A DNA stretch of 64,000 nucleotides, taken from Lethocerus indicus. Its lineage: Eukaryota; Arthropoda; Insecta; Hemiptera; Belostomatidae. The notes under the pieces were generated by a model. That model saw only the letters and a list, made by a program, of their open reading frames with translations. It did no database searches and was not told where the DNA came from. The stretch's first letter is position 1; the number at the start of each line of letters is the position of its first letter. Of this stretch, positions 1-11,345 are shown in pieces. Both the position numbers and the translations under genes were made by a program. The stretch spans positions 61,984 through 125,983 of the forward strand of contig JACDQD010000111.1 of NCBI GenBank assembly GCA_019843655.1, given 5' to 3'.

Positions 1-1000
1 TTTCTCAGATTCTAACCGTCATCGATTCATTTCATTCTCTTCGCATTTTTTCAGGTTCTTTTCAGGTCTTTTCGGTTGTCAAATTCCTTCGCTAGCGTCT
101 CGACTTCGGGGGTGACTTTTCGGTTAGCGAAAAATAAACGTAGGATTCGGCCAAATTTCTCTTACAATCAAATAAAATGGGAATGTTAGTTTCAGGGGCC
201 CTATAATGCGCTCTAGTCTCTGATATTAATTTTTGTAAAAAAAAAAATACGAAAATTTTGGACGTAGCTAGAACCCAAAAAGAGATGCAGTCTCTTGGAA
301 GTATGCATGGAAGAAGAGAATGGATTGAGTATTGTAACATGTTTGAGATTTATTTATATATATAAACGTAGGATTCGGCCAAATTTCTCTTACAATCAAA
401 TAAAAGGGAATGTTAGTTTCAGGGGCCCCAATGCGCTCTAGTCTCTGATATTAATTTTTGTAAAAAATACGAAAATTTTGGACGTAGCTAGAACCCAAAA
501 AGAGATGCAGTCTCTTGGAAGTATGCATGGAAGAAGTGAATGGATTGAGTATTGTAACATGTTTGAGATTTATTTATATATATAAACGTAGGATTCGGCC
601 AAATTTCTCTTACAATCAAATAGAAATGGGAATGTTAGTTTCAGGAGCCCTAATGCGCTCTATTCTCTGATATTAATTTTTGTAAAAAAAAATACGAAAA
701 TTTTGGACGTAGCTAGAACCGAAAGAGATGCAGTCTCTTGGAAGAAGAGCATGGATTGAGTATTGTAACATGTTTGAGATTTATTTATATATATAAACGT
801 AGGATTCGGCCAAATTTCTCTTACAATCAAATAGAAGGGGAATGTTAGTTTCAGGAGCCCCCAATGCGCTCTATTCTCTGATATTAATTTTTGTAAAAAA
901 AAATACGAAAATTTTGGACGTAGCTAGAACCCAAAAGAGATGCAGTCTCTTGGAAGAAGAGCATGGATTGAGTATTGTAACACGTTTGAGATTTATTTAT
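1..1000. repeat. Tandem ~220-bp repeat array, about four units
   Basis: The phrase AACGTAGGATTCGGCC recurs near 138, 365, 585 and 797, giving unit lengths of roughly 227, 221 and 211 bp. Each unit runs through AAATTTCTCTTACAATCAAA, a GATATTAATTTTTG stretch, GGACGTAGCTAGAACC and GAGATGCAGTCTCTTGG, and ends at ATTTATTTATATATATA. The last unit breaks off near 1000, directly before the prophenoloxidase exon. Positions 1-137 are pyrimidine-rich and recur at 5188-5320 together with two more units. The array probably lies in the last intron of the prophenoloxidase gene. Reading frames crossing it are incidental. Confidence 0.9.
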
Positions 1001-1113
1001 GCGGCAGTAGGCGAAGAGATCGGTGCTGGAAAAAGAATTTCGTTTCACTTATTATCATGGCCCCGAAAGCTTATCACTCGCTTACCTCCGGCGGTCCGTG
1101 GTGGTTGTCGCAG

Positions 1114-1356
1114 GTGGTGCAGCCGGAGTTGCGTCGCAACGCCTGCTCCGATTCGCCGGCCTACTGCGGCATACGGCGTGCAATGTACCCGGACTCTAGG
1201 CCGATGGGCTTCCCGCTGGACAGGCGGGCCGGGCCCGGCGTCGCGCGACTGGCCCAATTCCTGACGCCGAACATGGCCACGGCACGGCTGGTCATCAACT
1301 TCGCGAACAGGACTCTGGGTCTGCGCTCTTTCGGCCTCGATCTGGACGACTGGTGA
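1114..1356 (+). CDS. Prophenoloxidase, C-terminal exon (partial; 5' boundary uncertain)
   Basis: Prophenoloxidases are type-3 copper enzymes of the arthropod hemocyanin superfamily, used in melanisation and cuticle hardening. The last ~75 codons before the TGA at 1354-1356 match the family C-terminus: a Cys-Ser-Asp ... TyrCysGly element (CSDSPAYCG), then YPDSRPMGFPLDRRAGPGV, then LAQFLTPNMA. These correspond to the conserved 'YCG...YPD...MGFPFDR...FLTPNM' block. Only the end of the protein is here; the copper sites would lie upstream, outside the window. The frame is open well to the left, so the exon start is a guess: CAG at 1111-1113 would be an acceptor just before VVQPELRRNACSD. A hexamerin or hemocyanin end is possible, but the YCG spacing fits prophenoloxidase better. 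The coding part is much richer in GC than the repeat before it. Confidence 0.7.
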   Translation: MVQPELRRNACSDSPAYCGIRRAMYPDSRPMGFPLDRRAGPGVARLAQFLTPNMATARLVINFANRTLGLRSFGLDLDDW

Positions 1357-1497
1357 CCGGCCGGTCTACAACAGGTATTGGAGGAATACACGGGAACACT
1401 ATAATCGAGAATCGGATACAGTCGTTGGAAACACCAGAAGGACACTATTCTGAATATTGAGCACGGAAGAAGAACAAAGTGTCTGTGAATTGTGGCC

Positions 1498-1503
1498 AAT
1501 AAA
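1498..1503 (+). terminator. Polyadenylation signal of the prophenoloxidase exon
   Basis: AATAAA lies 142 nt after the TGA and is followed at once by an A-rich run. It is a plausible 3' end for the exon above. Confidence 0.5.
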
Positions 1504-1504
1504 G

Positions 1505-2439
1505 AAAAAAAAATTATCTATTGTCCCCTCGATTTGTCCTCATCCGGTCCTTTTTTTGTCTCCTCCCTCTTTGTATATATATATATATATTTTTAAACAA
1601 ATCAAGCCCAATTATTAAATCCAATTTAATTATTCAAATAAGGTCCTGTTTCGGCGCTGAATTTTCCACAAACACTCAGATAGGATCGGAAACAAATTTG
1701 AGCCATCTTTTCGGGCAACTTCCTAATCTATAAATATGTAAAATACAATATAGATTTTTCAATCTGAAATACGGAGTTTATCTACTAAAGTATTACTCGA
1801 GAATATTATACCGTTCGACAAATTATTTCACACTGTTCCGAATGGAGAAAATGCGGAAATTTTCGCACGAACAACGTATATATTTTTGTTAATTTCATTC
1901 AAACGATACACCGCTGCCGACAACAGTCTGTAAATAGACTGTTGCAACAGACTGTTTTACTGTTGGAGTAAATTTCCGCCAACTACAATTTTTATACCAT
2001 TCGATTTCGTGTTTTTCCTCGGCCTCCTCTCGGTTGTCTATTGCTAGACCGGTTTCGTCAGTCTCGGCCGCAGTCTTTCGGGCGTCCTCTCGCCTGTCTA
2101 CCGAGTTGGTTGTGTCCGGTTTGTCGGCAAAAATACCCGTCTAGCGAAAGACCGGTGAGAGGAGACAAAAAAAGACAGGAAATCTAACGGGGTTATTAAT
2201 TATTCCAACCCCTCGAAAACCGGGTCTGTTATTATACTTTATGTTCACTGTCGCCATTCGATATTCATTTTCGATATTTAAATATCGAATATTTGAAAAA
2301 GAACGCGGCACATTCACCGCTCGCGAAATCGGTTTTTGAAAAGAAACGAAACTCAACGTTTCAACTCGAAAATAACGATTCTAGACTTAGACCAGGGACG
2401 AGAGAGAAAAAAACAACAACGCTGCAATGACCAATATTT
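1505..2439. other. No gene seen
   Basis: AT-rich sequence between the prophenoloxidase 3' end and the HDAC8 3' end. It holds a short (AT)n at 1574-1590 and a divergent fragment of the dispersed CTCTCG/GGTCT foldback repeat near 2020-2160. No frame here shows recognisable protein similarity. Confidence 0.6.
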
Positions 2440-2445
2440 TTTATT
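2440..2445 (-). terminator. Candidate polyadenylation signal for HDAC8
   Basis: AATAAA on the minus strand, about 157 nt downstream of the HDAC8 stop codon at 2602-2604. It is the first such hexamer I see below the stop. Confidence 0.45.
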
Positions 2446-2601
2446 AACATTTATCAAAAATAACAATGCGAACGAAAATGAATTTACAACCTAGGGAAAA
2501 CCAAAAAAAAAAAAAAAAAAATTGACCGAGTACGACAACAGGAACGATATACTGTATCAGGGTAAATAAATAAATAAATTTTGGGCTTACGACCGCATTT
2601 T

Positions 2602-2681
2602 TCAACAGGTTTGAGCTAAATTTTCGAAAATCCGGTTCTTCTGCGCCGAATTTTCCGCCGCCATCATTCTGTCGACGTTTT
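2602..2681 (-). CDS. HDAC8: HDAC8 exon 9 (last coding exon)
   Basis: The acceptor CAG at 2684-2682 follows a T-rich tract. The first two bases complete the Glu codon begun by exon 8, giving ...[15 protein letters not shown] and then TGA at 2604-2602. The human counterpart ends IKGNLKHVV, so this tail is about 20 residues longer. The phase agrees with exon 8, but the sequence beyond ENV has no strong family constraint. Confidence 0.7.
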
Positions 2682-3302
2682 CTGTCGGACAAAACATTTA
2701 AAAAAGAAATTAAAACAGGGACAGGGGAAGTTGAAAATACAGAATGGGCGATAACTTTTCAATTTATCGAGATTTTATAAAAATAAATTATAGCTTTGTC
2801 TCGTAAAATGGAGAATAGATCTTAATACTGTAACCCTGTCAATACAAACCGATATCGATATCAATTTTTTCCCCATTCGCATATACAGGTTTATAATTGC
2901 TGATTTTTCGTTTTCCCCAGATTTTTTCGGTTTTAAAATGAAAAAATATATACTTTGTTCATGCGACAGACAAAGCCCGACATACCTTTGATAATTTCAA
3001 CGATTCGATCGAGCTTCGCATCTTCGTTCATATCCTTGCGATTGTTCGGACTTATCGAAAGTTCGAACGACGGTCCGTACTTGGTGAAATACTGAAAAAC
3101 GAAAATTTCTAAAAAAAAAAATTGAAAAAAAATCGTAACGCGCTGTCGTTAAAACGTCTGTCTCGTTCAATGAACGAAATATAAGCGAATGTATCGTAGA
3201 CCGGTTCGGTCTTTTGCCGGACCGGTTTTTCGGCCGCTCGCCATCTTCAGTAGCGCGGTGTTAGTTTTGGCCCTCTGGATGTCTTTCGTGGGGCATCCTC
3301 CC

Positions 3303-3355
<53 letters not shown>

Positions 3356-3820
3356 TGAAAGTCATATATTTCTTGTTTCAAGATATTTAATGAATTGCAT
3401 TTGAATAAATTAAAAACTATTTTTATATTATGCTACATTTTAATTTAGAATTCTATTAATCTTGGTTAATGGAATTTTACTATGAATATGAAATTTTGTG
3501 CGAATTTAATAACTGTAGGTTCGTGATGTTTCTGTCTCCTCTCGCTGCCGGTTCTGTCTTTCGCCAGACCGGTTTCTCGGCCGCTCGCCATCTTCCGCGG
3601 TTGGACTACTGTAGGTTCGTGATGTTAACATCCAAAGTGCTGACGGTGACAGTAACACAGCGCTACTGAAGATGGCGAGCGGCCGACAAACCGGTCTGGC
3701 GAAAGACCGAACCGGCAGCGAGAGAGGAGACGGAAACATCACGAAACTACACAGTATATTCCAACCCCTCGCAGACCACACACACAGGTATATTAAATTA
3801 GTTACACTTTCATAATTATG

Positions 3821-3875
<55 letters not shown>

Positions 3876-6800
3876 GACAAACAGACAACCACCGCAGTAC
3901 AAGTGACAGTGCAGTGAGGATCATCCAAAGTGCCGACAGTGACAGTGACACAGCGCTACTGAAGACGCCGAAACCGGTCTCTCCTCTCGCCGGTTCGGTC
4001 TTTCGCTGGACTGCGGTTCCGGCCGCTCGCCGTCTTCAGTAGCGGCGTCGGCCGCTTTTCGACAGTACACGTGAGAAAGTGACAGTGCCGACAGTGACAG
4101 TGACACAGCGCTACTGAAGACGCCGAAACCGGTCTCTCCTCTCGCCGGTTCGGTCTTTCGCTGGACTGCGGTTCCGGCCGCTCGCCGTCTTCAGTAGCGG
4201 CGTCGGCCGCTTTTCGACAGTACACGTGAGAAAGTGACAGTGCCGACAGTGAGGATGCCCGACAAAAAAAACATCCAAAGTGCCGACAGTGACTGACACG
4301 GCGCTACTGAAGATGGCGAGCGGCCGAGAAACCCCCAGAAAACCCGCAGACCACAAAAAAAGGTATATTAAACTGGTAAATTTATCGTACCTCGTGTTCG
4401 GGGATATCGGTATCGAGGCGGCAGCCAATGATGACGGATGTTAGGTAAGTCCAACATCGGGCCGTGTTCGAAATGTTGTAACCTCCTGTGTTTTAATAAA
4501 CAATTTTTATTTTTTTTTTTATTTTGGTCCAATTAATTTTAAACAACTCAGTACAACCGGAAGCTATTCCTTCCGATACGAGGTCGAAAAGTATCGCGAA
4601 TTTAGGGTTTTTTTTCAAAAATTATTTATTCATTCACGAAAATCTATTTTGCCCCCGTCAAACTAATGCGGATATTATTCACTTGTGCCGACGTTTTTTC
4701 CAATCCTAGAAGCGCTTGGAAAATTCATTTTTTTTCTGACGTTAAAGTCCGTCTTCGGTGTCCGTCCTTTCAGTTTTTCGCGATACTTTTTTGAACAAAG
4801 TACAATAAATTCAGCCTCGAGTCGAACTTCATTTAGCGGGGTGGAAACAATTCGAAACGGACAAGAACAAGTCGAAGGACTTTGATACCAATAGTATCTC
4901 CTTCTTATTCAATCAGGAGATAATATACTGATATTTTAATTTTAAGATATTTTTTCCATTTTTCACTTTCCTTACCTTATATCCACTTCCTTTGGGTTTC
5001 CCTTGTCATTTTCACTTTCCTTCATTTGCATCGTTTCCCACTGTGTGTCCATTTTCTTTCCGGCTTCAGTTTCATCGCTTTTCCCTTATCAGTTTCTCCG
5101 CTGTTGTTGATGTTCCTTATATTATCATTAACTTTGCGTTTTCTCTCCCACTCTCTTCGCCTTTCCCTCGAGTTTTCTATATGTTTTTCTCAGATTCTAA
5201 CCGTCATCGATTCATTTCATTCTCTTCGCATTTTTTCAGTTTCTTTTCAGGTCTTTTCGGTTGTCAAATTCCTTCGCTAGCGTCTCGAATTCGGGGGTGA
5301 CTTTTCGGTTAGCGAAAAATAAACGTAGGATTCGGCCAAATTTCTCTTACAATCAAATAAAATGGGAATGTTAGTTTCAGGGGGGGGCCCTATAATGCGC
5401 TCTAGTCTCTGATATTAATTTTTGTAAAAACAATACGAAAATTTTGGACGTAGCTAGAACCCAAAAAGAGATGCAGTCTCTTGGAAGAAGAGCATGGATT
5501 GAGTATTGTAACATGTTTGAGATTTATTTATATATATATAAACGTAGGATTCGGCCAAATTTCTCTTACAATCAAATAAAAGGGAATGTTAGTTTCAGGG
5601 GGCTCTATAATGCGCTCTAGTCTCTAAATTCATTCGAAACAGAGTGCATTTTTGTAAAAAACACTATGAAAATTTGGGATGTAGCTAGAACTGTAAGAGC
5701 GTAGTCCTTTCGTGGGCTTTTTCCGGTTTCGGGAACGAGAATAAGTCACGGGGGGGGGTTGGGTTGGGGGCACGAGGCTACCCCCCGGAAAACGGTAGAT
5801 ACCGTATCTACCTACTTGGAGGATATTTAAAATTCGCGATACTTTTCGTACAGACCTCGCACATTATATATGTATATATATACTGACCTCCGCCTAAAAC
5901 GAGCGTTGGTTTGCGCAGGGCCAGGACCGTCTTCAGGCAGTGGGCTAGGGCTCGCGGCGTCAGGTTGAGACCACCCAGAGGGTCACCGGCGAGGCCGTCG
6001 GCGCCGCACTGGACGACGATGGCGTTGGCGTCGAAACCTCTCGTCACCGCCTCCAGAACCCTGGAAACGATCAATATTTCCGGTTGAAATAAAAGTTGAT
6101 TGAAAAATTGGGGAATTGTCTGTGTGTCTCTAGGACCTGTGGATTCCGCAGGATTCCACAAGAAGGACACTCTCTGTTCGGCACAGTCTCCCTTGGGCGT
6201 CTGTCGATGTGGATGCTTGAATATAAAACGGCTGGCAAACGGACAGATTTATGACTTTATAAGCTGTAATTTATAATTATTTTTTTAATTCGGCCCCCCA
6301 CCGATAACGTAATAGGCGAGGTTTTATACATTGGTAGGTTCGTGATGTTTCTGTCTCCTCTCGCTGCCGGTTTGGTCTTTCGCCACACCGATTTGTCGGC
6401 CGCTCGCCATCTTCAGTAGCGCTGTGTCAGTCACTGTCAGCACTTTGGATGTTTTTGGGGGCATCCTCACTGCAGCACTGTCACTTATGCTTTTAGACTG
6501 TTAGCCAATTTAATATACCTGTTTTGTGGTCAGCGAGGGGTTGGAATACAGCGTAGGTGGGTTCGTGACGTTAACATCCCAACATCCAAAAGTGCTGACG
6601 GTGACTCTTAACACAGCGCTACTGAAGACGGCGAGCGGCCGAGAAACCCCGGTCTAGCGAAAGGAGACAGAAACACCGTAAAACCTACGGTTGGAATACA
6701 GCGTAGGTTCGTGATGTTTCTCGCTGCCGTTTGGTCTTTTGCTAGACCGGTTTGTCGGCCGCTCGCCATCTTCAGTAGCGCTGTGTCAGTCACCGTTGGC

Positions 6801-9800
6801 ACTTTGGATGGTTTTTTGGGCATCCTCACTTTCACACGTACTGTTTCGGCGATCGGCCGAAACCGGTCTAGCGATAGACCGAACGGCAGCGAGATGAGAC
6901 AGAAACACCCAGTTTAACATACCTGTTTTGTGATCTGCGAAAGTTTGGAATAATACCATAGATCTGTTGTGTTTCTGTCTCTCCTCTCGCCGGTCCGGTC
7001 TTTCGCTAGACCGGGGTTTGTCGGCCGCTCGCCGTCTTCAGTAGCGGCGTCGGCCACTTTTCGACAGTACATGTGATGAAAGTGAGGATGCCCAAAAACA
7101 TCCAAAGTGCTAACAGTGACTACTGACACAGCGCTACTGAAGATGGCGAGCGGCCGAAACCGCCCCGGTCTAGCAAAAGACCAAACCGGCAGCGAGAAAC
7201 ATCACAAACCTACAGACTCAACCTTTCCATACCCCACAAAAGACGTCATAAGCAAAATAATAAATAATAATAAAAAAACAGTCGCCTACAGCGTACATCA
7301 TGATATTGAATGGGACAGGTATCGATATGTCAACTTCGCCTATTAGCCCTTTGCCCTAGAGGCGCTTTTCTGTCGTACTGTAACTGTTACATCGTACCGT
7401 AATCGGCCATATATAGATAGGGATGATGACGTCTTCCCTTCTACTTTGCCCTTGCGGCGCTATTGTCAGTTTCCCTTCACTGTCTCAATAACTAATTCTT
7501 GGGTGAAAAATAAATTTGAAAAAAATCGTTCGGTCTCCTACTTGTCTTTAACCGGATATAAAAGGTATTCTTCTGGGGGGGATTTCTTCGGATTCTGCGC
7601 ACACTGCCGATTCCGAAGGTTCGGTCTCTTCCGCCCTTCGGCTTCCGGATTCGGAATTTTTTCCTCGAAAACGTCATCGTCGTCTTCATCGCTCACTACG
7701 GGCGATGTATAATTTCGTTCGTTACCGGCGCGCAAAAATCGAAAATTCCCTCTTCGCCAGAAGTCCATTTCTTCCGTCCTATATTCCATACTTATTGCCC
7801 ACCCCCCGGTAACTTTGAAAAGAAATGATGCGATCGAACCGATGTCGAAGCCGGAGTTTTTTTTGGCGAGAATAAGACATTTTATCGCATAAGCTGTCCT
7901 TTATTTTTCGGAACCTTATAGCTGTCCGTAGACAGCGCAATACAAAAGGGCCGTGTAGACCTTTTCACGTGATATTCCTTAGGCCGAACACAAATAGACG
8001 CATCGATTCGAACGGTGCTCGAGTTATCACACCCAGCGCTCCTATTCGGCCATTTTAACTTATATCCGCCAAAAAAAAAATAAAAAAATAAAAATAGTCT
8101 TACCGGCTGAACAGATTGCAGTATTTAGAATCGGTTATTCCTTCGTTCAGCGGTACATTCACCGAATAGTATTTTCCCCGTCCGAACCCCGTCTCCGTGA
8201 GCCCTCCGCTGCCCGGATAATAGCCGGGTTCGTATTTGTGCAAAGAAAGTGTCAACACTTTTTCGAATAGGCGAAACAGTCTTCGACTCCGTTGCCTGGA
8301 AAAGAGAGAGAGAAAAAAATAAAAAAGAGAAAAAATCCGCCTCAGATTCCGTACATTTCTGTTATTGTATCCGTCATTACAATATATATATATATATATA
8401 TAAAGAACATATCGCATTGTATTATCGACAAATCGGACGTGGACTGACCGTGGTGGGCGTCGAGATCGATGTACAATATTTGATCGTAGGTGTGCCTCAG
8501 TTCCAGTATACCTATTACAATATCGTTGGCGTAACAGAATCCTTCGACCAGGTCCCTGTAGAAAAGAAAAAAAAAAAAAAAAATGGGTATCATCAATAGA
8601 AATGCGGTTAATTTCATTGCATTCGCTTCAATTCAGTTCGTTCCAGTGATTCTTAGTGATATCAGCAGTGTTTTGGGTCCAGGACTGGAATCTCTGGATG
8701 GGGGGCGGATCTCGGATTTCTTGGCGGAAACCGACACAATTCTATACCCGTAAGTCCGTGTTAAGTTTCAAAACGGATTTGTATATTGTCGAAAGAGGTC
8801 CACAAAACGGTCCGAATTTACGTTCTGGATCTGTTCTTTACCGCAGGTGGAATTTCGGCAGGCGGTGGGCCACCTTCAGTGCCGAAAGTGACTGAGACTG
8901 AAGTGAGCGCTACTGAAGATGGCGAGCGGCCGAAACCCCCCCGGGGTCCAGCGAAAGGAAACGGAAACACCGTCAAACCTACGGGTACGTTTATAGAGTG
9001 ATAAAGTGCGTATACCTACGTGCGTGGTGCCATCCTCCGCACCAGTTGATGGCGATATCGACTTCTCGCCTTGACAGCGCTCTAGCCGCTGTCAGTGTAC
9101 TGCCGACGATGGCGCATATGTAGTCGTAAATGCCGTCGAGCGGCGGACAGTCGTAACCTGGCAATAAGACGAGAATCAGTATCGGTCCGGTGATCAAACT
9201 GTTACGGGCGCGGCGAAGCGCCATCGATTGCGCTTCGCCTGTTGTGTGACTGAAATGCACAACAGCGCTTCTCATTTTGAGCACCTAGAATGTGGAGACG
9301 CTGCCAAAGTATAAAATAATATAAAATACACTAATAAGCAGTTGAGACGCTGCGGTACGTCAGACAAAATGAGCGCGTTTCGCCTACCTGTTTATTTGCA
9401 GTAGAAAAAAAAAAAACTTTTCGTCCTTTTATAGTAATCAGAAACCGTTTTCACACTCCCAACAAGTGCTGTACTGTATCAGGCAAATAGAACGGTTTAA
9501 AAAAAAAAATAAAAATAAAATAAATGGATTTTACCCAATCCGTAGTCGAGATCCAAATCGTCGTCCACTGTATACAGCCCGTTGATAGATTTCATATAGT
9601 CGATGAAATCTATAGAATGGTAGCTGTTCAGTTCTGAATCTGTGGCCGGTTTCGACTTGTAAACTGTCATATTCCTGAGCAGGTCGTACGCTTTGATCAG
9701 ACTGTGCACCATATCGGCCTGAACAAACAGACAAACAAATTAAATGGACTATTTCATTCTTGTTATTATTATTACTCGCCATCTTCAGTAGCGCTGCGTC

Positions 9801-10239
9801 ACAGTAGTCACTGTTGGGGCACTTTGGATGTTCGGATGTTGACGTCACGAACCTACGCTGTATTCCGCCGACCCCTCGCAGACCACAAAACGGGTATATT
9901 AAATTGGCTAACACACTCTAAAAGCATAAGTGACAGTGCAGCAGTGAGGATGCCCGACAAAAAAAATATCCAAAGTGCTGACGGTGACTGACGCAGCGCT
10001 ACTGAAGACGGCGAGCGGCCGACAAACCGGTCTAGCGAAAGACCGGACGGCAGCGAGAGCGAGACAGAAACATCACGAAACTACCCGTCGATTTCGTATT
10101 TTTCTGTACACGGTCCTGGACCGGTTTGTCGGCCGCTCGCCATCTTCAGTAGCGCTGTGCTCAGTCACTTTCGGTACTTTGGATGATTTTGGACATCCCC
10201 ACTGTCACTGTCACTTGTACTGTGTTGGTTGTCTGTTTG

Positions 10240-10295
<56 letters not shown>

Positions 10296-10518
10296 ATGTT
10301 TGGATTATCCGTCAAATATATATATATTTTTGATCACACAACAATTAGGTTCTGACTACCAAATATATGACAGGAAACCCAACCGGTCTCAGCAGGAAAC
10401 AGAAACACATGAAATCTATGGAAGATATTTACATTTCATAATGTCGGTAGTACACAAAACTCATTTTTCAATCTGACATACAGAATAGAAAATTAATAAG
10501 TTTTAAGGATGTAATAAC

Positions 10519-10564
<46 letters not shown>

Positions 10565-10696
10565 CATCATGCAAAAAGTAATCCATAATTTGACCAAAGA
10601 ATAGGCTTTATTATGAATATTGGTTTGATTACTTCACATTTCAAGACTTCAGGAGTGATTCAATGTGAAATATAGAATCTAAAGTTTTAAGAATGG

Positions 10697-10763
<67 letters not shown>

Positions 10764-10915
10764 CATAATTTTGACTAAAGGCCTCAAAAATTTACAAATA
10801 TTAATTTTTCAGCATTTAGAATTACAATGTAATACAATTACAATAAAAACTTTTAATTATGTAATTATACTATATATATTATTTTGAACAGATGGTATGT
10901 GCTTTAATTTTAAAG

Positions 10916-10976
<61 letters not shown>

Positions 10977-11286
10977 TTTAATTGAATGCCTTATTCTGAA
11001 TATTCCACAGAAAATCATTTTTTAATCCGAAATATGGAGTCAGACGAATATAATAAAAATGGGCATACCGATAAAACAATTTGAAGCGTACACAAAATAT
11101 AAACGATAAGTTATTGTCTAAAATTTTCCCCCAAGAATATTTCTTATTAGTTTCTGAACAATAATGAAATCGGGTCGGAAATCAGAGCCATTATTATTGC
11201 ACGTTTCTATACATTATTTTACGCCGTAACTGTGAACAATGATGGTTCGAAACAATGGAGTGCTCCAATTGATAGTGAAAGTATTG

Positions 11287-11345
<59 letters not shown>

